Source: Leishmania mexicana MHOM/GT/2001/U1103
Lineage: Eukaryota > Euglenozoa > Kinetoplastea > Trypanosomatida > Trypanosomatidae
Direction of reading: 5' to 3'
Assembly (NCBI RefSeq): GCF_000234665.1
Contig: NC_018321.1
Location: 224,594-288,593 of the forward strand
DNA: 64,000 bases
Below, piece after piece: positions 50,310 to 59,500 of this stretch. The position numbers and the translations under genes are program-made. The notes under the pieces are model-generated. The model was not told the DNA's origin, searched no databases, and saw only the letters and a program-made list of their open reading frames with translations. Every line of letters begins with the position of its first letter. Position 1 is the stretch's first letter.

Positions 50310-53300
50310 TTACAGGGCTGGAGAGGCCACGTTAAGGTTCTCGCACAACTCGCCTAAGGCACCACGCACGTCGGCGCGCAGCGCCGAGAGCTTTGACCGC
50401 AGCTCTGCCACGTTCTGCGACCACACGTGCCGATTGCCCTCCACCGTGTGCTCAGCGCGACGGCAACGAGCCTCAACCGTCGCGTCGATCATCTCTTGGT
50501 GCAACACGAGCAGACGCCGCATATGCTCCATGGCCGGTTGCACGATGGACAAGCGAAACTCCTCTGCGGATGATGGCGCAGCGGCCGCAGCGGCAGCGCA
50601 GGTCGTGGGTGTCGCACTCCGGCGCGATGCCCCGGGAGTGGTCAGTTCGGTAAAAGTGCCTCGTGAAGCTGCCGCTGCGAGCCGTTGCTCTCGCAACGCA
50701 TGAAATCGCACGCAGGCAGACTCGACCTCACGCGGTAGAAGTTGTCGCACGCGTTGCTCAACACGCTCAGCGAGTTGTGCCTGCTCCTGCACTCGCATTT
50801 CCCGCTCATGTCGCAGACTGGTCGAGAGGCGCGCGGAGAGCGCCTCCTGCTGCTCCTGCAGGTGTGTCACGTCGCGTGTGAGAGCCTTTACAATGTCCTG
50901 AAGCGTGTCGGCCTGCTGCAACAGCGGTGCCTGCGCACGGCATGTCCACGCATTCGCCTCCTCCTCCAAAAGAGTCCGCCACTCGGCCTTCCAGTCCGCT
51001 TGTGCGGTTTTCAGGGCCTCTTGCCAGTCCTGCTTCAGCTTCTGCACGCGCCGCTCATGCCGGCGCTCGTTCTCATTCACCAGACTATACCGTCGGTCGT
51101 CCTCCTCGAGCAGCACCGCGCGAGTGGCAGCGCGGAGGTGTGCGTCGAAGGCATCCGCAGAAGAGAAGGTTGCCCACACGGGGGCAGTGACGATGCCTTC
51201 ACTGCCGACGGTCTCGTCTGCGCGTGTACGGCGCTGATGAGACATCACCGCCTCCTCAACGTACGTGTGCAAGCGCCGCTCAAGTCCATGCTGCGCCTCT
51301 TGCTGCTCGCCGCGGTGCTGGCGGAGCTGGCACTGCACCTCCCCCTGGACCATCTCCTCAAGTAGCGGTCGAAAGTGAGGCAGAAGAAGCATGGCGAGAC
51401 GGCGCTGCTCCGCCGGCGTGCACTGGGTCACTGCCGCCACGACGGAGCTCGGGTGGAAGTCCACCTCTCGTCTTCTTGCGTGGGTCGCACGCTCATCGGG
51501 CGAGTTGGACCGCGATGCAGCCGCCAACGCCTCACGCATTCGTCTTTCAGTGCCTTCCGCCGCGTCTTTGGCCTCGGCACGCACCCTGCCCACCTCCTCG
51601 CGCACCTTCTGAAGGTCTTTTCGTACGGCCGCGCATAGCGCCGACAGACCCTCGCGTAGCTGCTCGATGCGGTGCTCCTGCGTGGTGCGCCACATCTCCT
51701 GCTGCCGGCGTGACTCAGCCACCGTCAAAGTAGCCTCTGACGCATCAACTCTCTTCGTCCCCACATCCCTTATCGCCTCCCTTGCAACCCGATCAGGTGG
51801 ATGCACTCGCTGGGGTGCACCTGGACTCTCCGTCGAGAACGTCTCTATGGGAGTCGGAAGAGACGATCGGCGGGATGGCACATGTGTCGCATGAGCCCGA
51901 GAGGGCAGAGGAGGGGCGGAGTGGCGACGACGTCCCCTGCCACGCTGCAACCCTGTGCAGCCCTTCCTGTGTCCAGAGGAGTGCACCGAGGTATTCCGTC
52001 GACCATGGACGGTTGCTGCACCAACAGCAGCGGGCGATTGCGTACGACTGCCGCCATTGCCGCGTGATCTGTCCCTCAGTCGGCCTAGGACCACCTCGGC
52101 CCTCCTCACCGTTCGACGGAGATGCACCGAAGAGGATGATGACAGGGTCGAACACGCTGACAAGGACGACGACGAAGAGTGCCGTGGCCGGGATGGGCGA
52201 CGGTGTTCTTCAGTGCTGCTGCGCCGCCGATGCGACCGTGCGCTGCGAGCCTCACCACTCGCCGCTGGAGGTGCAGCGGAAGCCCGGTAAGCATGCGCGC
52301 CGCGGTTGTCGCCAGTGCTGGATGACTGTGGAGCGGCCAGCACATGAAAGGCGGCGGTCTCCTCTGCTCCCGTCGACACTGCGGACGAAGACAGGAGCGA
52401 CGATGCTGTAGCCTGAGCGGCGGAGGTCTGCTCCTGCGGCTTCTCTGGACGGCGGTGTCTTTCTCTCTTACCCTCTGCAGTTGCCCGAGGCTTCGCATCC
52501 GCCGGGTTCAGAAGTAGATCGCTGCGGGGCGCTCCTGTGGCCCACGAAGTCACGTCTTTGCTGACTTCTGCTCGTATCTTGGCGACGAGGTCCGCCAGAG
52601 AGTCACGAGCGCGAGACGACAGTGAACCAGCCGCGACCAAAGGCTGCTGCGCCGAGTCACCGTGTCTGCTGACGTGCAGTGGTGCCTCAGAACTGGTCGA
52701 TGTCTGAGCACGCTGTTCAGCGTCGACGGTGAGGCCCGCAAAAGAAGATGCCGGCGTGATCGATGCCACCGACGGCAGCAGCGGCGGTCGCTGTGAGGAA
52801 GACGGTTCGCCAGACCCTGTGTCGTTGTGCACCAACGGCATGTGCGTACCACGACGGCCACCCCCATCGGCCGTCGGGGATATTCGCCGGGAAGGGTGAT
52901 CAGCGCTGATGCTACGGCTCGATCGCGGCCGTGCGGCGCGTTCGGAGGCATAGCGAGTAGCATTGTCGAGGCTAGGCGACGAGGACAAGTGCTGTGGTAT
53001 GCGGCTACCGAGCTTGCCACCCCACCCCAGGTCGTCGCAGGGGTAAGGAGATGACGCGCAGCACACGTGCGGTAGTCTCCCCGCGCTGGCGCGGCGACGG
53101 TGGCGCGCGGCCGCCTCCCGCGCGTCCACCGGCGCGCATGGCGAGAACGAGGAAAGCGGAAAAGCCATGTCGCCGTCGCCGCGCGTCAGTCTGATCCGTT
53201 CTCCATCGCCTTCGCAGTCATCGTAAGGAGACACATACGTGCAGACATGTCCGGCCCCACGGCGCAGGTAATCCAGCTGGGGCGGGTTGCCGTCTGCGCG

Positions 53301-53858
53301 GCGCTGGCTACAGTAGGTGTCTTCGCCGTAGCGCTCTATGAAGGGAGAGCCTCCTCGCCCAGCGTCTGCGGAGGCAGACACCGGGAGTGGAAGGGATGTC
53401 GTGCAACGATAGCGGTCGTCCTGTTCGTCGCCGCACCCCACGCCCCCATCCGCGCCGTGTAACATGCGCCGTAGGAGAGAAGGGGAGGAATGTGATGCGG
53501 CGTGTGAGGCTGAGACGCCGTAGGAGTCGGGCACTGCTGGCATGGAGGCGCTTCGCCGCTGCTGGCAAGGGCACACGTAGGGGCCAACGCAGTCGTGACC
53601 GCTGATCCGGGCCTTCAGAAAAGGCAAGCGTGACGCGTGTGGAGTTTCGCGGTGGCGGCTGGCGACGCGAGGCCACGACAAACCGCGGCTACCGCGGCCT
53701 CCCCCGCTTCCTCCTCGCTCGGGTGGCGATGATGAAGGGCAAACTGGGTTCCAGATACCGCGCTTCCATGGCGGCGGCGACAATGACGAGCACTGCAGCC
53801 GCAAGTGTGGGTGAGGAATGTCGTACAGGCCTTGACACACCTCGCAGTACGAGGCCAT
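50310..53858 (-). CDS. Coiled-coil protein of unknown function
   Basis: 1182 residues from the first ATG of the frame (53858, MASYCEVCQGLYD); an internal ATG at 53543 (MPAVPDSYG) would give 1077. The first start lies about 60 nt after a pyrimidine tract with AG, so it would be the first AUG, but the extra 105 residues look less constrained and hold a lone CxxC pair. The N-terminal 600 residues are Ser/Arg-rich and low in order. Coiled coils occur at about 713-775 (LREGLSALCAAVRKDLQKVR) and 925-1065 (VQKLKQDWQEALKTAQADWK onwards). The tail (about 1080-1170) is also helical. The pattern suggests a structural protein of the cytoskeleton, basal body or flagellum; no specific family is recognised. 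Confidence 0.85.
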   Translation of the reverse strand: MASYCEVCQGLYDIPHPHLRLQCSSLSPPPWKRGIWNPVCPSSSPPERGGSGGGRGSRGLSWPRVASRHRETPHASRLPFLKARISGHDCVGPYVCPCQQRRSASMPAVPDSYGVSASHAASHSSPSLLRRMLHGADGGVGCGDEQDDRYRCTTSLPLPVSASADAGRGGSPFIERYGEDTYCSQRRADGNPPQLDYLRRGAGHVCTYVSPYDDCEGDGERIRLTRGDGDMAFPLSSFSPCAPVDAREAAARHRRRASAGRLPHVCCASSPYPCDDLGWGGKLGSRIPQHLSSSPSLDNATRYASERAARPRSSRSISADHPSRRISPTADGGGRRGTHMPLVHNDTGSGEPSSSQRPPLLPSVASITPASSFAGLTVDAEQRAQTSTSSEAPLHVSRHGDSAQQPLVAAGSLSSRARDSLADLVAKIRAEVSKDVTSWATGAPRSDLLLNPADAKPRATAEGKRERHRRPEKPQEQTSAAQATASSLLSSSAVSTGAEETAAFHVLAAPQSSSTGDNRGAHAYRASAAPPAASGEARSARSHRRRSSTEEHRRPSRPRHSSSSSLSACSTLSSSSSVHLRRTVRRAEVVLGRLRDRSRGNGGSRTQSPAAVGAATVHGRRNTSVHSSGHRKGCTGLQRGRGRRRHSAPPLPSRAHATHVPSRRSSLPTPIETFSTESPGAPQRVHPPDRVAREAIRDVGTKRVDASEATLTVAESRRQQEMWRTTQEHRIEQLREGLSALCAAVRKDLQKVREEVGRVRAEAKDAAEGTERRMREALAAASRSNSPDERATHARRREVDFHPSSVVAAVTQCTPAEQRRLAMLLLPHFRPLLEEMVQGEVQCQLRQHRGEQQEAQHGLERRLHTYVEEAVMSHQRRTRADETVGSEGIVTAPVWATFSSADAFDAHLRAATRAVLLEEDDRRYSLVNENERRHERRVQKLKQDWQEALKTAQADWKAEWRTLLEEEANAWTCRAQAPLLQQADTLQDIVKALTRDVTHLQEQQEALSARLSTSLRHEREMRVQEQAQLAERVEQRVRQLLPREVESACVRFHALREQRLAAAASRGTFTELTTPGASRRSATPTTCAAAAAAAPSSAEEFRLSIVQPAMEHMRRLLVLHQEMIDATVEARCRRAEHTVEGNRHVWSQNVAELRSKLSALRADVRGALGELCENLNVASPAL

Positions 53859-54704
53859 CCTACTGCGACAACGATGGGATTGTGCCCCACGCGCCAAGTA
53901 CCGGCGAGAGCGGGTCTACGCGTCTCGGAGAACGAAGAAAGCAAAGAGCGTGCGTGAGGACAGGAAGGGGTGCAAGAGGGAAGAGTTCCGATGGCGCAGC
54001 AGCACCAGGAAGACACATGGACGAGGGTGGTGCACCACAAGCTAGAATGCATGTGTGGCGCCTGCACAGACATGCACCCCAGCGCGCGAGTCCTCCTCTT
54101 CGCTACGTAGGAAGAGCTCAGCCTTCCCACCCGCTGATATCCTCATCGCTTGGAAGGTGAGGAGCGTTGCGTAGCGGTGGTCCTCGAATACCACAAGAAA
54201 CAGCAGCCCCACATGCGTGCGCACGATCATGCTCTTCTCTCTCGCCCTCCTCCCCTATCCAGTGCAGTCGCCGTCACTGCGGAGCATCCGTGGATTGGCG
54301 CATGCGGCGAGACCACCAGCAGGCACAGGCACACACCCAAACGAATGGGACGATACGCCATCCCTTCACCCGTTTGGCTCCATCACTACGAGCACCCTCT
54401 CTCCGCTTCGGCTGATCCGGAGAGAAGGGAGGGAATGTGCACACGCCCGCAGGGTGTGCGGGCTACGATGTTGCCGCGCAAAGGCGGGCACTAACGCATG
54501 CGCAGACCAGAGACGAACAGACACAAAGACGTGCGCAGTAATTCAAAACTTGCCTTCGCCTGCGCCCCCCCCCTCTCCCTCTCTCGCCTGCGCCTCCCCC
54601 CCCCCCACACACACACCCTTCCTCCGTCCCGTGCCGCGCCTTCTCTGGAGAAGAGGAGGGGGGAGGCTTTTTCTTGCCTGCTTGCTGTCATTCACATGTG
54701 TACC
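53859..54704. other. Intergenic spacer
   Basis: About 0.85 kb with no gene. An acceptor candidate for the gene to the left lies at 53917-53945. The rest is the probable 3' UTR of the phosphatase gene. Confidence 0.65.
53917..53945 (-). promoter_or_regulatory. Candidate trans-splice acceptor
   Basis: On the minus strand TTTGCTTTCTTCGTTCTC is followed by CGAG (AG at 53925-53924) and GTAG (53918-53917), 59-66 nt before ATG 53858. Confidence 0.4.
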
Positions 54705-55862
54705 TCACATCGTCGACTGGCGCAGCGGCGAGGGGTTCATCCACCCTGGCACGGACACCAGCGTACTCGGCCACACCAGCGCCGTCAGCTTGTCACCGTA
54801 GACGCAACCAGAATCTAGCCCGTAGGCGTACGGATGCACCTGCAGCCGCCGCTTGGCGTCGTGGCCGTACACGACCGTGAAACCCGCGTAGTCTCGATGA
54901 ATGCGCCTTCGCCACTTAGACGCATCCCCATCTACCTTCTTTGGCGTCTTCGTCTTTCCACTGTCGTCTGCACCATCGCCGGTGCCACTTGCGCCGCTGC
55001 GGCTGCGACTGCGGTCACTGCTGCTGTTGCTCGCCTCCTCGCCGGCCACAGAGTCTTGCAGCTTGCGGACCAGCTCCGACCACTTCACGCTCCAGTTTGA
55101 ACCGAGTCTAGGCCGCTCCAGTGTCGCAAAGGCGGCAGAAACAGAGAGGGCCACGTGCGCTGGCTGCCCCGTGGCCCCATCGGTCGGCTGCCTCCAGTAC
55201 TTTTTTGCCTTTACCAGGTTACGCATGCGCGTTACAGCCTCGACGCTCTGGACAGAAAGCGAGATCGACGGATCGATGCCCGCATGGACAACGATGAGCC
55301 GATAGGCATGGAAACACAAAATGTGAGGGACAGACACCATGAAGGCAAAGACATCGTCGGGGCAGTGCAATGCCAGCGGGTAAAGGCTGCTGCTCGTCTC
55401 CTCGTCCGTCAGCGGAACATCCGCCCGCAGCTTTTCTGAGAGCTGCAGCAGCACCGCGTCGTGATTGCCCAGCACACCAATCGCACCAATGTCGTGCAGG
55501 AACCGCACGACGCCGTACGAGTCGGGGCCTTTGTTCACAAGGTCACCGACGAAGATGCAGACATCATCCACAGCACCATCCTCGGCTGATGGCGAGGCCG
55601 ACTCTGCCAACGGACCTGGATCCAGAGCAGCCGGGATGCACATGCTCGGGTCACCACCGCGAGAAGGCAAAGGGTTAGCTCTAGAGAGCGACGATGCCGA
55701 CGACGACGACGTCAGCAGGGCGGGGCAGCGCCGAACAACTGCATTGGTGAAGTGAACCTTTACAAGAAGCTCCCGCAGTTGGTCGAGACAGCCGTGGATG
55801 TCGCCGACAAGGATCAGGCGGCCTGCGGCACGACCATGCACATCCACGACGCGGAGAGACAT
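54705..55862 (-). CDS. ApaH-like (ALPH-type) PPP-family phosphatase
   Basis: 385 residues. The PPP signature motifs are all present and in order: GDIHG at 20-24, GDLVNKGP at about 104-111, GNHD at about 131-134, HAG at about 193-195 and a late YGHD at about 332. The metal ligands are therefore complete and the enzyme should be active. The NKGP version of the second motif, instead of DRG, marks the bacterial-type ApaH-like group and not PP1/PP2A. In Trypanosoma brucei the family member ALPH1 is the mRNA decapping enzyme; this protein lacks the long extensions of ALPH1 and is closer to the short family members, whose substrates are less clear. A Ser/Asp-rich, probably flexible insert lies at about 275-315. 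There is no signal peptide. Two acceptor candidates upstream (55869, 55934) both leave 55862 as first AUG. Confidence 0.9.
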   Translation of the reverse strand: MSLRVVDVHGRAAGRLILVGDIHGCLDQLRELLVKVHFTNAVVRRCPALLTSSSSASSLSRANPLPSRGGDPSMCIPAALDPGPLAESASPSAEDGAVDDVCIFVGDLVNKGPDSYGVVRFLHDIGAIGVLGNHDAVLLQLSEKLRADVPLTDEETSSSLYPLALHCPDDVFAFMVSVPHILCFHAYRLIVVHAGIDPSISLSVQSVEAVTRMRNLVKAKKYWRQPTDGATGQPAHVALSVSAAFATLERPRLGSNWSVKWSELVRKLQDSVAGEEASNSSSDRSRSRSGASGTGDGADDSGKTKTPKKVDGDASKWRRRIHRDYAGFTVVYGHDAKRRLQVHPYAYGLDSGCVYGDKLTALVWPSTLVSVPGWMNPSPLRQSTM

Positions 55863-56587
55863 AGAGACCTTTGGGGGGAAGAGCGAAAGGCAAGAGGGGA
55901 GGGATGGTGCCGTGTGCCTTCACGCGCCTGCGCCTTGTGAAAAGCAGGGGGAGGAGGAGGGGGAGGGGAGAGACTCTGTGCATGGATGTGGGGCACGACG
56001 AGGAGCAGGGAGGGACAGGAGAAGCCAAGACTGTTGCCAAGGTAGCCGGCGCACGGGAGATGCGAGCGCTCTGCGGCAGCGTATATCGCTGCGTGTGTGT
56101 CACATCGGCGGGCGTGCGGTATGTCCCGGGCGAAGCGCACACACAGACGCAGCAGTAAAACAGAAGAGGGCACACGGGAGCTCGCGGCTTTCATTCTTGG
56201 CGCTGGGCGTGAGCAGCCCGACACGACAGAGAGTGCCTTGACCTAAGGCTGGTACACCCGCCCGTGCAGTCTGACCACCTTCCTACCTCCCATCTCGACA
56301 CACCGTCCGCCCCGCTTGTCAACGATAGAGTCGGGGTCGGCTTGTTTCCCATTTTCTTGCCTTGCCCATGCAGCCTCCCACCCACCCCAACGGCCCTGCG
56401 ATAGCCCATGGCCGGTGTGCAGCAGTGATAGCGCTCCTGCACATGTCACCGTGCGTGTGCTGGCAAGGCGAAGAGCACACGCACAGACACAAGAGTCGTT
56501 CATCACTCCTGACATACGTCGCCTCCGTCATGGTCGGTCGTGATCGCTCCAGCCACACACACACACGCCTCCGCGTGTGCTAAGATG
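55863..56587. other. Intergenic spacer
   Basis: About 0.7 kb without a gene; short for this window. It has the phosphatase acceptor region on the left and the likely 3' UTR of the kinesin-like gene on the right. Confidence 0.65.
55934..55974 (-). promoter_or_regulatory. Candidate trans-splice acceptor for the phosphatase gene
   Basis: On the minus strand CTCTCCCCTCCCCCTCCTCC and more pyrimidines end in CACAAG, with AG at 55935-55934, about 70 nt before the ATG. A second tract ends in CAAAG at 55869, only 7 nt before the ATG. Confidence 0.5.
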
Positions 56588-59500
56588 TCAGTCCGAGCCG
56601 GCGGCAGTAGAGGAGAAGAGTATCGCAGAGAGGTACGCCCTCTCGCGCTCGGCAGCGTCGCGAGCCTCGCGCTGCACAGCCTGCGTCGCAGATCGAAGCT
56701 GCCCCATCGACTGACAGAGAGAGGAGGGCGAGGAGGGATGCACAGCTCTGATCTCTTCGTCCCTGCGAACAGCCACCTCATTGCCCCCACAGAGTTGTCT
56801 ACGCTCGATCGCCGCTACGTGGTATTGGCTACCCGGTGCGGTATCCGATGTGTTGTAAGCAGCGCAGCACAAGCGCACAGCCTCCGCCTCCAGTTGCGTG
56901 GCAGCCCTCCCCAGAGCCTCCAGTGCAGCGCTGGGGTACACCTCAAGTTCGCCAGCGCTGGTGGCGCGGCACTGCGATGGTGGCGGGTGCGATGCTGCAC
57001 ACACCAGTGCGCCGCCGCCAATTTTCATCGTTCCCGCGCTGACTTGATGGTGCAGCCCTTCACCATCGCATGTGCCTTCGTCGATCCCGCATGCACTGCG
57101 GTGCGTTGTCGAAGGCGGTGTCGCTCCCGCCTCTACGCGCCGCTCGTGCTGCGGTCGCGATGGCGGCGGTCGGCGTTGCCGTGGTTCGCGACTCTCTACG
57201 TTGCCGGCTTGGTCTTCGGTGCGCGCCGCCACCTGCGGAGCATCCCCGGCAAAGGAGAACGACGCTGAAGCGGAAGGGCGTGAGGCAGCACGGCGGAAGG
57301 GCGAGTCGGGGCCTCTGCTCGAGACGGCGCTCGACGCACCAACATGAATTTCGAACAAAGACACTGGAGCCGCCACTGACGTCGATGCCGCCACAGTACC
57401 AATGTGGAGATCAGCTCTGGCAGACGGGGCACGGACGTCCCCGCTCTGCACGGCGCGCGAGAGGAGCACCGCTAGCTGAGTTGAAACAGCGTCGAAGGAG
57501 TCGGTGCCTGCAGGATCGCCTGCACTGTTTCTTCCATGCGTGGCTAGCCGCTGTGCGTTCATGCGGTCCCACAGTGTTGCAGGGTCTGCTACATCGTCGC
57601 CCCGGCGTTGTAAGCCGCGAGATACCGACGATGATGGCAGCGACGGGGCGATGTCGCTGGCGATAGGACTCACCGGCGCGGCAGTCAGCAAGGAGCGCTC
57701 CGCATCCACGTCATCCAGCGTACAATATAGAGAGTGAGAGCCCAGCGCAGCCGCTGGATGAGAAGGCGATGCAGTGAAGCGGATAGGTGGCGAGTCTGTT
57801 GGCGGACGAGATGCACCACCTGCGTGGGCACCACTCGAAGCCCAATCTCTCGTCGGGGAAGGAGGGTAGTGACGATACGGCGAAGCGGCCGCACCGCTGC
57901 GCTGGCGGCGCAGCCCCGCCAGCTCTGCCTCCAGCTGCATCACGCGCTCCTGTAAAGCGGACTTGGCCGCCTGCTCCTGCGCTAACTGCGCGTGCCAGCG
58001 ATCCCCCCGCTGCTGCGCTGCTGCGTAGGCGCGAGTGCAACGCTGAAGAAGGCGCTGCAGAAGTGCCTTGGCCTCGCGCATGTGCGGGGCCGCCGGGTCC
58101 TCTCTCACCCCAGAGAAGAGACTCCCTACCGTAGCGGAGCCCCTTGACGTCACTGCAGGAGGAGAGGAAGACAGCTCCAGCGCCGACTCGTCATCCGCCT
58201 CGCTTGCAATCAGCGGCGCGGCATCGACGTTTGCGCTACTCATGTTAAGCATGGACGCCTCGCGCGCACGACGGCGCCAATCCACGAGTTGTCGCTCCAG
58301 CCATGCCACCTTCTCCTCCGATCTCACGAGCTGCTCGAAGATGAGGGTGCTGGTGGACGCGAAGGTCACGCTGCGGGACGTGGCAAGGTCCGGGTCGCCG
58401 TCAGTGAGCGCACCACGCAGAAGAGCCCCAACATCAGTTCTGCTGCCTCGTGCACCAAGCAACGTCGAAGCTCCGTTGGATACTGGCGTAGCGTCCACAG
58501 AGCCGAAATCGGCGGCGAGACGCCGCTGAAGCGTAGCCACCTCCTGTATATCGCGACTGTGACGCTCTGCTAGGGCAGACAGCTGGTCAAGCATTGCAGC
58601 CTCATGCGCGCGCCACGCCTGCACGTCGGCGCGCATTTGGTCACACAGCCGTACAAACTCGTCACAGTAAGGCCCCAGAAAGGCGGCGAGGGCCCCGTCC
58701 GGAGGGGGCAAGGAAGGCGCTGGCGTGTGCGCGGGGCCCTCACAGGCGTGAGGTGCAGCGTCACAGGCCGTGGAAGCTACGGCCTCCGCCGCACACGGCC
58801 CTTCCTCTTGAGAGGCGATAGTTGCGTCGTAGAGGAGCGCTTGGGGATGGCACAGAGACACGGCGGTGGTGTCGATGTCTGCCATCGAGTCATGTACCGC
58901 AGGCTCGACACCGATGTGTGATGGTGCTGACGGCAGGGGCGCTCGCAGTCCCTCGAGCGAGCTTGGCTCACGCGTGCGTGCCCCGGCACCTGGACGTCTA
59001 CCGGTTCGAAGCACAGAAGGTGGAGAGCCGGAATTTCCCACTCGTGGTGTGTGCTGCGGTAGAGGCGTCTGCTGCTTGTGATGTCCATCATGTGCCATGA
59101 CGTCCCTGGTGTCAAAACTTGGCTCTTCGTCCTGCCCCACAGCCCTCATGGCAGCAGCCAGCTCCGCTCTCTCGCCCACGTCGAAAGACTCAGACTCGAA
59201 GAGAGCGTGGAAGCGCCGCAGCCGCGCCGCCTCGGCGTGTGTCGCGGCCGTGGCGCACGTGGCAGCCACGCTGGCTGCCCAAGTCGCAGGAGGGGCTGTA
59301 GAAAGCGCTGCCTCGTCTGTGCTCCTCACCGCTCCCACGGCGCGCGTGTCAGCGTGAGCCTGATGGCGAGCGTCTTGTGGGACGTCCACGAGCTTCGTAG
59401 ATCGCACATCTGCCTCCGCTCGTGGTCGAAGGCTAAAGCCGGTAGAGTCTTCCGCGTCCCCAGTCACATTGATGCTGAGCGGCACTGTCACCGCTGCGTC

